12,913 nt of DNA from SAR86 cluster bacterium (GTDB lineage: Bacteria; Pseudomonadota; Gammaproteobacteria; Magnimaribacterales; D2472), in the NCBI GenBank assembly GCA_016779285.1, contig JADHNV010000025.1, forward strand, positions 1 through 12,913. The letters are read 5' to 3'. Shown here one piece after another: positions 1 through 7,263 of this stretch. Each line of letters opens with the position of its first letter. The first letter of the stretch is position 1. The position numbers and the translations under genes were made by a program. The notes beneath the pieces were generated by a model. The model had not been told where the DNA came from. It saw nothing but the letters and a program-made list of their open reading frames with translations, and did no database searches.

Positions 1-102
1 ATACTTAGCCAAAACAGATGCATGGTCAACAAATTTATTTGCACCCCAAACAAGGATAGTGATTCCTGTAAGTAGCAGAATAATATTGATAGTTAAATCC
101 AT
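1..102 (-). CDS. Probable Na+/Ca2+ exchanger (CaCA/YrbG-like), N-terminal fragment
   Basis: Reading leftwards from an ATG at 102, 34 codons stay open to the window edge, so only the N-terminus is visible. The fragment has a hydrophobic first helix and the pattern LLLTGITILVWGANKFVDHA, which resembles the start of the bacterial YrbG-type calcium/sodium antiporters (family pattern roughly LLxxGLxLLVxGAdxLVxgAs). In that family the protein is an inner-membrane antiporter with two inverted repeats; the ion-binding repeat motifs lie outside the window. It is divergent from the dehydrogenase gene at 186, with 83 bp between the starts. The family call rests on the N-terminal pattern alone, so it is moderate; another membrane protein with a similar first helix is possible. 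Confidence 0.62.
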   Translation of the reverse strand, partial: MDLTINIILLLTGITILVWGANKFVDHASVLAKY

Positions 103-175
103 GCAGGTATTCTAAAGGCAATGCTATTGAATTCATAATGATTTCAAGGGAACATAAGCATTCACTAAATTATGC

Positions 176-181
176 AAGGAG
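176..181 (+). promoter_or_regulatory. Shine-Dalgarno site choosing the SDR start
   Basis: AAGGAG lies 4 nt before the ATG at 186 and there is no comparable site before the upstream in-frame ATG at 138. This decides the start. It is one of the few strong ribosome binding sites in the window; most other genes have weak ones. Confidence 0.7.
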
Positions 182-185
182 AAGT

Positions 186-989
186 ATGAAAATCGCAGAC
201 CTTTTTAATGTCTCAGGAAAAGTGGCAATTGTAACGGGTGGCTCAAGAGGAATAGGCGAGATGATTGCTGCAGGCTTTTTGGCTAATGGAGTTAAGGTAT
301 ATATTACAGCTAGGAAAGAAGCCGCTTTGATTGAAAAAGCTAAAGAATTATCTGAGCTTCATGAGGGAGAGTGTATTCCTGTCCCTTGTGATTTAAGTAG
401 CATGGATGGAATGAATAATTTTGTTGAATTCATTCAATCAAAAGAGGATCACATTGATTTTCTCATTAACAATGCAGGAGCCTCATGGGGTGAACCTTAT
501 GCAGAATATTCAGAAAAGGGTTGGGATAAAGTTATGGATTTGAATGTTAAAAGTATTTTTTATTTAACTCAAAAACTCACCCCTATGTTAGCGAATCAAG
601 CTTCTACTGAAGATCCTGCTAGGGTTGTTAATATTGGATCAATTGATGGTTTGAATGTGCCTGCTTTAGAGAGTTATGCATACGGAGCCTCAAAGGCAGC
701 GGTTCATCATTTGACTAGAGTGCAAGCAAAAAGATTGGTTAGAGAGAATATTTTGGTCAATGCAATAGCGCCAGGTCCATATGAATCTATGATGTTAGGT
801 GCTGCAGTAAATCATGATTATTCATTAATAGAGTCAAGAAACCCTAGAAAACGAATTGGTTCTCCTGAAGATATAGCAGGCTTAGCGCTTTTCTTGTGCT
901 CAAGAGCTGGAGCTTATACCGTTGGCGCGGTTATACCTTCAGATGGAGGGTTGGTTGGTACAGCAGGTCATGATCTGAGCCAGTCATGA
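186..989 (+). CDS. Short-chain dehydrogenase/reductase, RhlG/FabG-like
   Basis: A 267-aa cytosolic NAD(P)-dependent oxidoreductase of the classical SDR family. Numbering from the ATG at 186: nucleotide-binding TGGSRGIG at 17-24, Arg43 after the second strand (often linked to NADPH preference), NNAG at 95-98, Asn120, and the catalytic set Ser152, Tyr166 (YGASK) and Lys170, so all four catalytic residues are present. The N-terminal ADLFNVSGK stretch resembles the RhlG/3-ketoacyl reductase-like branch, which reduces 3-oxoacyl or similar carbonyl substrates; the real substrate cannot be read from sequence. The frame also has an ATG at 138, but the start at 186 is preferred: AAGGAG lies at 176-181 and the SDR fold begins immediately after. 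Its last four bases overlap the start of the methyltransferase gene (ATGA), so the two are probably translated together. Confidence 0.9.
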   Translation: MKIADLFNVSGKVAIVTGGSRGIGEMIAAGFLANGVKVYITARKEAALIEKAKELSELHEGECIPVPCDLSSMDGMNNFVEFIQSKEDHIDFLINNAGASWGEPYAEYSEKGWDKVMDLNVKSIFYLTQKLTPMLANQASTEDPARVVNIGSIDGLNVPALESYAYGASKAAVHHLTRVQAKRLVRENILVNAIAPGPYESMMLGAAVNHDYSLIESRNPRKRIGSPEDIAGLALFLCSRAGAYTVGAVIPSDGGLVGTAGHDLSQS

Positions 990-1603
990 GTCTGTACGAA
1001 AAATATTTTTTACCTAAACTATTAGACTGCTGTTGTGGCATGGAGGGCTTTCAAAAAAAGAGAGCTCAAATCATCCCTAAAGCTCATGGAAGAGTTTTGG
1101 AAATAGGGGTAGGCTCAGGATTAAATTTTGATTTTTATGATTTTGATAGAGTCTCTGAGATAGTGGGAGTTGATCCAGCTCCTAGTTCAGTGGCTATTGC
1201 AAAATCGAGGGCTTCAAACTTTAACTCTAAAATTTCTTTTATTGAGGCATCAGCAGAATCCATTGATCTAGAATCAGCAACATTTGATAGTGTTGTCATA
1301 GGATTTAGTTTATGTACTATCTCAGATCCCATGATGGCTCTAGCGGAGGCTCGCAGACTGCTTAAGCCAGGCGGCTCATTATTTTTTATGGAGCATGGAT
1401 TAGCCCCTGAGCCAAACGTTCAAAAATGGCAGCATCGAATAACACCTTTGTGGAATAAAATTGCTGGTGGGTGCAATCTAAATAGAAATATTGAAGAATT
1501 GATTCTGTCTGGAGGATTCGAATTTAAGGATTTAAAGAAAAAGTATATCAAAGGGCCCAAAATAGCTTCCTTTTTATATTATGGCGAAGCGCCTAAAGTC
1601 TAA
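986..1603 (+). CDS. Class I SAM-dependent methyltransferase, METTL7-like
   Basis: A 205-aa Rossmann-fold methyltransferase. Motif I is VLEIGVGSG at 37-45, the acidic ribose-binding residue is Asp63 in GVDPAP, and the post-core PGGSLFFMEHG lies at 128-138. The combination of the FMEHG strand, the W-x-x-W-like stretch near 148-156 and GGCNLNR near 161-166 is the pattern of the METTL7/TMT1 branch (in animals, membrane-associated alkyl-thiol methyltransferases) and its common bacterial relatives. Unlike the animal enzymes it has no N-terminal membrane anchor. A CCC run sits at 15-17. The acceptor substrate is unknown; a thiol or small lipophilic molecule is only a guess from the family. It overlaps the SDR gene by 4 nt, which suggests a shared pathway or at least coupled expression. 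Its TAA stop overlaps the convergent LysR stop. Confidence 0.85.
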   Translation: MSLYEKYFLPKLLDCCCGMEGFQKKRAQIIPKAHGRVLEIGVGSGLNFDFYDFDRVSEIVGVDPAPSSVAIAKSRASNFNSKISFIEASAESIDLESATFDSVVIGFSLCTISDPMMALAEARRLLKPGGSLFFMEHGLAPEPNVQKWQHRITPLWNKIAGGCNLNRNIEELILSGGFEFKDLKKKYIKGPKIASFLYYGEAPKV

Positions 1604-2505
1604 ATTGAGCTTACTTCTTTAAAAGATTCGATAATAAGATTTCTCATCCATATGTGTGATCCATCATTATCATCACTGGTATGCCAAATCAGATATTGCT
1701 CAAGAGCAGGAACATTGATAGGTATTTCAATGAAGCTAAGCCCATGTTTTTTTGCAAAAGTCTCAGAACAAAGTAAACATAAATCGGTTGAGCGAACTAT
1801 TTCTGGAGTCACTTGATAATGCTGAGATCTAAGGGCAATCTCAGGCTGTAATTGCATCTTTTGCATTTCCATTTCTACAACAGAGGCACCTCTTTTTCTA
1901 TTCGAGATGTTGATATATTTTAATTTCATTATTTCGTCTAAGTCTACGTTTGAAAGCTTGGAGACAGGATGATTGGCGCGGTGAGCTACAACAAATCGAT
2001 CAGAAAAAACTTTAATTGAATTTGTGTCTTTTGAGTTGGGTATGAAAGGATCTACAGCAAAACTCAATTCGTTTGTTGCTAGGGCATGAGGCACCTGATC
2101 TCTGGCAGAGTAATAGCATTCGAGTTTGATGCTTGGAGCTTGCTTTTCTATTTTGCCCATAAGAATTGCAAGAATTCGACCCTCATTGATATCACCAAGA
2201 GAAATCCTAAAAGTTTTTTGGCTAGTCGCCGGATCAAACTCATCGGGCTCATTGACACTTTTTTGCATGAGTTGAAGAGCATTTTGAATATCTTTGATAA
2301 TATTCTCGGTTTTTTGCGTGGGCACCATGCCGCTACCAGTTCTTACAAATAACTCATCATCAAATTTTTCTCTTAATCTTGACAGGGCATTCGATACAGC
2401 AGGTTGTGTAATTCCAACCACTTCTGCTGCTTTAGTGAGACTGCCCTCAGTGTAGATAGAGTTCATGATGACAAAAAGATTTAAATCAAAAGAACTTATT
2501 TTCAT
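1600..2505 (-). CDS. LysR-family transcriptional regulator
   Basis: A 301-aa protein of normal family length. The N-terminal winged helix-turn-helix is clear: the segment GSLTKAAEVVGITQPAVSNA around residues 21-40 is followed by LSRLREKFDDELFVRTGSG, the wing region. The remainder (about 90-295) is the periplasmic-binding-like effector domain; its sequence looks closest to the NahR/DntR/LinR group, whose members respond to aromatic or other small organic acids, but the ligand cannot be named. It is divergent from the acyl-CoA dehydrogenase gene with 134 bp between starts, the usual arrangement for a LysR protein and its target. Its TAG stop shares bases 1600-1603 with the TAA of the convergent methyltransferase. 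A weak CAGG lies upstream of the ATG at 2505. Confidence 0.93.
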   Translation of the reverse strand: MKISSFDLNLFVIMNSIYTEGSLTKAAEVVGITQPAVSNALSRLREKFDDELFVRTGSGMVPTQKTENIIKDIQNALQLMQKSVNEPDEFDPATSQKTFRISLGDINEGRILAILMGKIEKQAPSIKLECYYSARDQVPHALATNELSFAVDPFIPNSKDTNSIKVFSDRFVVAHRANHPVSKLSNVDLDEIMKLKYINISNRKRGASVVEMEMQKMQLQPEIALRSQHYQVTPEIVRSTDLCLLCSETFAKKHGLSFIEIPINVPALEQYLIWHTSDDNDGSHIWMRNLIIESFKEVSSI

Positions 2506-2594
2506 TTTTGCCTGATCCTGTAGCGCTGCATCAAGTTTGCAGTTATGATAATTACTAAATTAAATACTAATAATAAAGTTAATTTGTAATATTC

Positions 2595-2610
2595 ACAATA
2601 CTTATATTGT
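2595..2610. promoter_or_regulatory. Candidate LysR operator dyad between LysR gene and acyl-CoA dehydrogenase
   Basis: ACAATA-CTTA-TATTGT is a perfect inverted repeat with 6-bp arms and a 4-nt spacer. Just left of it TTGT (2584-2587) pairs with ACAA (2595-2598), giving a second, overlapping dyad that contains a T-N11-A arrangement (T2585 and A2597), the loose consensus for LysR binding. It lies 30-45 bp before the dehydrogenase ATG, where an activator or autorepressor site would be expected. The region is very AT-rich, so chance dyads are not rare; this is a candidate only. Confidence 0.45.
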
Positions 2611-2629
2611 AAATAACATCTGCTAATAA

Positions 2630-2634
2630 AAGGA
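2630..2634 (+). promoter_or_regulatory. Shine-Dalgarno site of the acyl-CoA dehydrogenase gene
   Basis: AAGGA ends 5 nt before the ATG at 2640, a good match and spacing that supports this start. Confidence 0.65.
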
Positions 2635-2639
2635 AAATC

Positions 2640-3854
2640 ATGCGAGATTTAAGACCAGAAGTTCAAGCATTTCTTGATCGAGTGCAAGATTTTATAGATA
2701 CTGAGATTAGGCCCAATGAAGCCAAATATGCCCAGCAAACTGAAGAAGGCGGTAGGTGGTGTGTTCCACCCATCATGGAAGAAATGAAAGCGAAGGCAAA
2801 AGCAGAAGGCTTATGGAATTTCTTTTTGCCTGGATATGAAGGAGAATTTGGCACTGGTTTGAGTAATTTTGAATACTCTCATCTGGCAGAAAAAATGGGA
2901 GCAGTCGGAATAGCTTCAGAGGTTTTCAATTGTTCCGCGCCTGATACTGGCAACATGGAAGTGCTCGAAAGGTATGGTTCTGAGGAGCAGAAAGAAACAT
3001 GGTTAAAGCCTTTATTAGCAGGAGAGATTAGATCGGCTTTTGGTATGACTGAGCCCGGGGTCGCTTCTTCGGATGCGACCAATATGGCTGCTACTGCAGT
3101 TCTTGAAGGTGACGAGTATGTGATTAATGGTGAGAAATGGTGGACGTCAGGTGCTGGAGACCCTCGATGTAAAATAATTGTGTTTATGTGTGTAACCGAT
3201 CAAGATCCAGACTCTCCAAGACACAAAAGACATTCTCAAATTCTTGTTCCAATGGATTCTGAGGGAATTGAAGTAAGAAAGATGATGGAGGTTTTTGGTT
3301 GGGATGATGCTCCTCATGGCCATGCTCATTTAAAATTTACCAATGTAAGAGTTCCGAAAAGCAACATGATTCTTGGTGAAGGTCGTGGCTTCGAAATTGC
3401 CCAAGGTCGCCTTGGACCCGGCAGAATTCATCACTGTATGCGAGCTGTCGGCTTAGGTGAAAGAGCTCTGCAAATGATGTGTGAAAGATCTCAAAGCAGA
3501 GTTGCTTTTGGCAAACCCTTGTCTCAGCTAGGAGGCAACATGGATATTATTGCCAATTCAAGAATTGAGTTAAACATGGCAAGACTTTTAACTTTGCAGG
3601 CGGCACACATGATGGATACTGTTGGCAATAAAGTTGCTGCTAGTGAGATTGCTCAAATTAAAGTCATTGTTCCTAATATTGTTTGTGATGTGATTGATCG
3701 AGCCATTCAGATGCATGGCGGTGCAGGAGTATCTCAGGTTTTTCCGCTGGCAAGAATGTATGCGGGCATGAGAACATTAAGACTTGCCGACGGTCCGGAT
3801 GAGGTTCATAGACGAGCAGTTGCAAGGTATGAGCTAGGTAAATATCCTACCTAA
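2640..3854 (+). CDS. Acyl-CoA dehydrogenase, ACAD10/ACAD11-like
   Basis: A 404-aa FAD-dependent acyl-CoA dehydrogenase that introduces an alpha-beta double bond in an acyl-CoA; it acts in the cytosol and passes electrons to ETF. The N-terminal helical domain is about 1-130, the middle beta domain begins at FGMTEPGVASSDATN (134-148) with INGEKWWTSGAG soon after, and the C-terminal helical domain carries GRGFEIAQGRLGPGRIHHCM and MHGGAGVSQVFPLARMYAG. The order EVFNCSAPDTGNMEVL, then the motifs above, then LADGPDEVHRR is the signature of the ACAD10/ACAD11 branch, not of medium- or short-chain enzymes. DGPDEVH at 384-390 occupies the loop where other family members carry the catalytic Glu of YEGT. 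No kinase domain is fused. It is divergent from the LysR gene, its likely regulator, and is followed after 2 nt by exonuclease I. Confidence 0.93.
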   Translation: MRDLRPEVQAFLDRVQDFIDTEIRPNEAKYAQQTEEGGRWCVPPIMEEMKAKAKAEGLWNFFLPGYEGEFGTGLSNFEYSHLAEKMGAVGIASEVFNCSAPDTGNMEVLERYGSEEQKETWLKPLLAGEIRSAFGMTEPGVASSDATNMAATAVLEGDEYVINGEKWWTSGAGDPRCKIIVFMCVTDQDPDSPRHKRHSQILVPMDSEGIEVRKMMEVFGWDDAPHGHAHLKFTNVRVPKSNMILGEGRGFEIAQGRLGPGRIHHCMRAVGLGERALQMMCERSQSRVAFGKPLSQLGGNMDIIANSRIELNMARLLTLQAAHMMDTVGNKVAASEIAQIKVIVPNIVCDVIDRAIQMHGGAGVSQVFPLARMYAGMRTLRLADGPDEVHRRAVARYELGKYPT

Positions 3855-3856
3855 GT

Positions 3857-5266
3857 GTGGCCTTATCAAATAATTTAATTTTTTACGATACCGAGACAAC
3901 TGGGCTAATTAAAGACTTTGCTCAAATACTTCAATGTGGATCAATTCAAGCCAATCGTAATTTAGAAATTCAAGATGAACAGAATTTAGGCTGCGCTCCT
4001 CTGCCATGGGCAATCCCTCATCCGATGGCCATGGTTACCAATAAGAAAACTCATCTTTTTAATTCCAACGTTTCCCATTACGAAATGATGCGAGACCTTA
4101 ATCGTCAATGGCGACAGTGGACCATAGATGAACCCGCAGTTTTTATAACATACAACGGCATGGCCTATGATGAAGAGCTGATCAGAAGACAGTTTTATTG
4201 GAATCTATTTGAGTCTTACCTTACCAATACCAATGGAAATAGTAGGCTTGACCTTTTATTGATGATGCACAATATTGCTGCTTTTTCACCAGATTTATTA
4301 AATATTCCACTTTATGAGGGCGGTCCTGCAATTAGTTTAAAACAAGCAGATATAGCTGAGGCTAATGGAATTGAAATCGGGGACGCACATGATGCAATTG
4401 CTGACTGTAAATTAATGATCTCTCTTCTAGAAATTATTAACAAGAAAAAACCAGAGTTAATAGATTTTTTTCTTAGCATTTCTTCTAAGGCAGGAGTCAA
4501 TGAAGCTGTCCAACAGCCAGGTTTTTTAGGATTAGGTGAAGTCTTTAGGCGTGAGGTTTTTAGATATCCTGTTGTGCCTTGCGGTAGCAGTGCACCCAAT
4601 GACTTAATGTTTTTTGATTTAAGTTTTGAGCCTGATGAAATTTTTGGTCTTGATGCCCAAGAAATATATTCCCTAGTTCAAAAACCTGGAAAAACAGGCC
4701 CCTTTAAAAAATATGGCATTAACAAAACCATACCCATATGCCCCAGCTCCATGATTGATGATAAAAATTCTTTTGATATGGAATTTACCATTTTAGAAAA
4801 TCGGGCCAAGCAAGTTAGAGACAATCTTGATTTTCAAGCGCTTGTTAGCCAAGCCATGGCAGACAAAATTAATAATTGGAATAATGAATATGATCATATT
4901 GAGCAGATGATTTATGCCGGAGGTTTTCCTTCTAAAGAAGACAAGGATTTAATGGCTGACTTTCATCGCATTGATTCAGCTGAGGAGAGAATAAAAATTT
5001 GCCGCAATATAAGTGATGATCGTCATAGGCTATTTGCAGAAAGGTTAATCTGTCAGTTTTACCCGCAGGTTGCCCCAGAAGATATGATGAATCGTTATCA
5101 ATCTCTTATTAATCAGCGTCTTAATGAAGAGGGCCCTTGGGGTTCTATGAGCAAAGTTATGATAGAGCTTGAAAAACTCTTAGATAAAGACAATACATCA
5201 GAGACTCAGTCTATCTTAGAAGAAACTAAAAATTTTTTAGTTCAAAGAGCCAATGTAAATGTTTGA
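3857..5266 (+). CDS. sbcB: Exodeoxyribonuclease I (3'-5' ssDNA exonuclease)
   Basis: A 469-aa protein, close to the 475 aa of the E. coli enzyme, which degrades single-stranded DNA 3' to 5' in recombination and mismatch repair. The DEDDh exonuclease residues are present: Asp11 and Glu13 in FYDTETTGL, Asp105 in YNGMAYDEEL, and His178 and Asp183 in AHDAIADC. After the nuclease domain (about 1-200) come the SH3-like and C-terminal helical regions that clamp DNA in this family; GINKTIPICPSS matches the conserved INKCP segment. The start is taken as GTG at 3857, only 2 nt after the dehydrogenase stop; the first strand follows at once and no in-frame ATG precedes it. No good Shine-Dalgarno is visible, so translation is probably coupled to the gene before it. 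Confidence 0.93.
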   Translation: MALSNNLIFYDTETTGLIKDFAQILQCGSIQANRNLEIQDEQNLGCAPLPWAIPHPMAMVTNKKTHLFNSNVSHYEMMRDLNRQWRQWTIDEPAVFITYNGMAYDEELIRRQFYWNLFESYLTNTNGNSRLDLLLMMHNIAAFSPDLLNIPLYEGGPAISLKQADIAEANGIEIGDAHDAIADCKLMISLLEIINKKKPELIDFFLSISSKAGVNEAVQQPGFLGLGEVFRREVFRYPVVPCGSSAPNDLMFFDLSFEPDEIFGLDAQEIYSLVQKPGKTGPFKKYGINKTIPICPSSMIDDKNSFDMEFTILENRAKQVRDNLDFQALVSQAMADKINNWNNEYDHIEQMIYAGGFPSKEDKDLMADFHRIDSAEERIKICRNISDDRHRLFAERLICQFYPQVAPEDMMNRYQSLINQRLNEEGPWGSMSKVMIELEKLLDKDNTSETQSILEETKNFLVQRANVNV

Positions 5267-5289
5267 TCTATTTACTTATGTAAATAGAT
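5266..5289 (+). other. Perfect 10-bp stem-loop at the end of sbcB
   Basis: ATCTATTTAC and GTAAATAGAT are exact reverse complements around a TTAT loop, beginning at the last base of the sbcB stop codon. The stem is AT-rich and no T-tract follows on either strand, so it is not a classical intrinsic terminator. It may protect or define the 3' end of the sbcB message, and it ends 21 bp before the -10 box of the tRNA gene. Confidence 0.55.
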
Positions 5290-5309
5290 GCATAAACACT
5301 CACTGATTG

Positions 5310-5315
5310 TATAAT
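5310..5315 (+). promoter_or_regulatory. -10 box of the tRNA-Val promoter
   Basis: A consensus TATAAT lies 12 bp before the mature 5' end of the tRNA. No good -35 hexamer is visible at 16-18 bp spacing (for example GATGCA at 5287-5292). Confidence 0.6.
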
Positions 5316-5327
5316 ACTCCAATATTT

Positions 5328-5406
5328 AGACCCGTAGCTCAGTTTTGGTTAGAGCGTCGCATTGACATTGCGAAGGTCGATGGTTCGAGTCCATTCGGGT
5401 CTACCA
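5328..5406 (+). tRNA. tRNA-Val (anticodon GAC)
   Basis: The full cloverleaf can be folded by eye. The 7-bp acceptor stem is AGACCCG with CGGGTCT. The D stem is GCTC/GAGC with an 11-nt loop containing GG. The anticodon stem TCGCA/TGCGA closes the loop TTGACAT, giving anticodon GAC (reads GUC, valine). The variable loop is AGGTC, and the T arm is GATGG-TTCGAGT-CCATT with one G-U pair. The discriminator is A and CCA is encoded. At 79 nt it is slightly long because of the large D loop. It stands alone between sbcB and the convergent permease gene, and a hairpin follows at 5408. Confidence 0.95.
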
Positions 5407-5407
5407 T

Positions 5408-5423
5408 TCTCTTTATGAAGAGA
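5408..5423 (+). other. Short stem-loop just downstream of tRNA-Val
   Basis: TCTCTT-TATG-AAGAGA forms a perfect 6-bp stem with a 4-nt loop, beginning 2 nt after the encoded CCA. There is no T-tract after it, so a role as transcription end or 3' processing signal is possible but unproven. The rest of this gap, up to the permease stop at 5468, shows nothing I recognise. Confidence 0.35.
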
Positions 5424-5467
5424 TCATCATCAGGCAGGCAAATTAATATCTAAGTTTGCATAAAACT

Positions 5468-7234
5468 TTACGTCCATACAAATAAAATCATTGGAATCGA
5501 GATAGCCACAATCACACATTCAAGCGGCAAACCAAGGCGCCAGTAATCTCCAAACTTATAATTCCCTGGGGCCATTACCAGGGTGTTGCACTGATGCCCA
5601 ATTGGGGATAAAAAGGCACAACTGGCTCCGACAGCTACCGCCATAAGAAAAGGTTCAACTGGATATCCAACCTGAATCGCTAGGTTGGCTGCAATAGGCG
5701 CCATGATCACAGCAGTCGCTGCATTATTGACGATATCTGATACAAACATTGTAATTACTAAGACCATGAGGATTAACCAAGGCAAAGCCATGCCTGCTGT
5801 GCTGGAAGATATAAAGTTTGCGATACTCAACGAGATCCCTGATGTTTCTAGCGCTTGGCCAACTGGAATCATTGCTGCCAGCATGACCACAACTGGCCAT
5901 TCAATATTTCTGTATAAATTTCCATTTAAAACTTTTATAGATATAAAAGCTATTACACACAATAAAAATGCAACCACTATATTGATTACATTAAAGGCAG
6001 TCAGACCAATTGCTAGCCCAAAAAATATCAAGCTTTTTAACAATCGACTTCTGCTGGGAATGGTTTGAAGATCTCTAGCCATAAGTGGCATCAAGCCTAG
6101 ATGCTTAATTCTTTCCTTAACTCCTTCATCGTCAATGGTTCTCACACCTAGCAATAAAACATCTCCAATCTTAAATGCTTCTCTAGCAAGTCTGGTTCTA
6201 AATTTTGCACCTTGGCGCCACAAACCCAACAATGCAAGATCTTCTGAAGCAAGCCTTTTAAGAAATTCATGTTTTCTGCCCACAAGCCTAGATCCTGCAG
6301 TAACCATGACCTCAATTTCTGCCAAGTCAGATTCTTTAACCGTAACCAAATCATCCGCAATTTCAAACCCAAGGGACTCTTGAATAGAGGAAATATAATC
6401 TGGAGAAGTTTTAATAACTAAGATTTGACCAGGTTGAATTTTTTTACTCATTGAAACTCTTGAAACACCTCCAGTTTCATTTACGACGCCTAAGACTTCA
6501 GTTTCAGGGCCAGAAATTTTTTTAATTTCTGAAAGTCTCATTCCGATTGCTTTACTGTTTTCTTTAACAGTTACCTCAAAAAGATAGTTTTTTAAATCTA
6601 TCAGTCTGGTTGTCTCATTGTCATTTTTACGAACCTTTACAAACCTAAAGCCAATCAATGCAATAAATAAAACACCAAGGATGCTTACGGCAAGTCCAAC
6701 GAATGAGTAGTCAAAAAAATTAAAAGCAACTCCTGTATATTCTTGCCTATACTGAGCAATGATAATATTTGGAGGAGTACCTATCACGGTGTTCATGCCA
6801 CCAAGAATACTGGCAAAAGCTAACGGCATTAGAAATTTTGAGGGATTCCATTCCATTTTTTGACACAAAGATAAAGTTATTGGAAGTAATAAAGCCATAG
6901 CCCCAATATTGTTCATAAATGAAGACAAGAATGCAGCCACAATCATCATCATTATCATGTATTGATTTTCTGAGAGAGTCAGACGAGACATCAAGTTTCC
7001 TGCCAAGCTAACTATCCCAGCTTCTTGCAAGCCTCTGCTTATTAGAAGCACAAGAGCCACAGTTACAACAGCAGGATGTCCAAATCCTGAAAATGCACTT
7101 TCCACAGGCACAACACCGAATAAAACTAGTGTGGCTAAGCATACGAGTGTTACTCCGTCATATCGCCATTTTCCCCATATGAGCAAGCCCATTAGGACAA
7201 TTAAAGTCGCAATTAAAATTCCTTGCTCAGACAT
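5468..7234 (-). CDS. SLC13-type permease with two central RCK_C (TrkA_C) domains
   Basis: A 588-aa inner-membrane protein. Two hydrophobic halves (about 5-200 and 398-588) flank a soluble insert of about 200 residues that reads as two tandem TrkA_C/RCK_C domains (about 215-290 and 305-390; the first contains MRLSEIKKIS and IQPGQILVIK). The halves carry paired motifs typical of the DASS/SLC13 ion-transporter superfamily: SFMNNIGAMALLLPI near 105-119 with GTPPN at 152-156, and VNNAATAVIMAPIA at 502-515 with SPIGHQCNT at 543-551. Members move anions such as sulfate or dicarboxylates with Na+; RCK-containing members are often called sulfate or citrate-type permeases, but the substrate here is not determined. 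An in-frame TAA lies just before the ATG at 7234, fixing this start. It follows the MscS-type gene by 29 bp and is probably cotranscribed with it. Confidence 0.88.
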   Translation of the reverse strand: MSEQGILIATLIVLMGLLIWGKWRYDGVTLVCLATLVLFGVVPVESAFSGFGHPAVVTVALVLLISRGLQEAGIVSLAGNLMSRLTLSENQYMIMMMIVAAFLSSFMNNIGAMALLLPITLSLCQKMEWNPSKFLMPLAFASILGGMNTVIGTPPNIIIAQYRQEYTGVAFNFFDYSFVGLAVSILGVLFIALIGFRFVKVRKNDNETTRLIDLKNYLFEVTVKENSKAIGMRLSEIKKISGPETEVLGVVNETGGVSRVSMSKKIQPGQILVIKTSPDYISSIQESLGFEIADDLVTVKESDLAEIEVMVTAGSRLVGRKHEFLKRLASEDLALLGLWRQGAKFRTRLAREAFKIGDVLLLGVRTIDDEGVKERIKHLGLMPLMARDLQTIPSRSRLLKSLIFFGLAIGLTAFNVINIVVAFLLCVIAFISIKVLNGNLYRNIEWPVVVMLAAMIPVGQALETSGISLSIANFISSSTAGMALPWLILMVLVITMFVSDIVNNAATAVIMAPIAANLAIQVGYPVEPFLMAVAVGASCAFLSPIGHQCNTLVMAPGNYKFGDYWRLGLPLECVIVAISIPMILFVWT

Positions 7235-7263
7235 TAAAGTTATTTATTGGTTAAGCTCTATTG

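Noticed and set aside
138..185. Longer N-terminus for the SDR from an ATG at 138
   Set aside because: The 16 extra residues are not part of the SDR fold, and the only good ribosome site (AAGGAG at 176-181) serves the ATG at 186.
5685..6383. Plus-strand open frames antisense to the SLC13-type permease
   Set aside because: They are free of domain signals and ribosome sites and lie fully inside a clear membrane protein gene; hydrophobic antisense frames are expected there.
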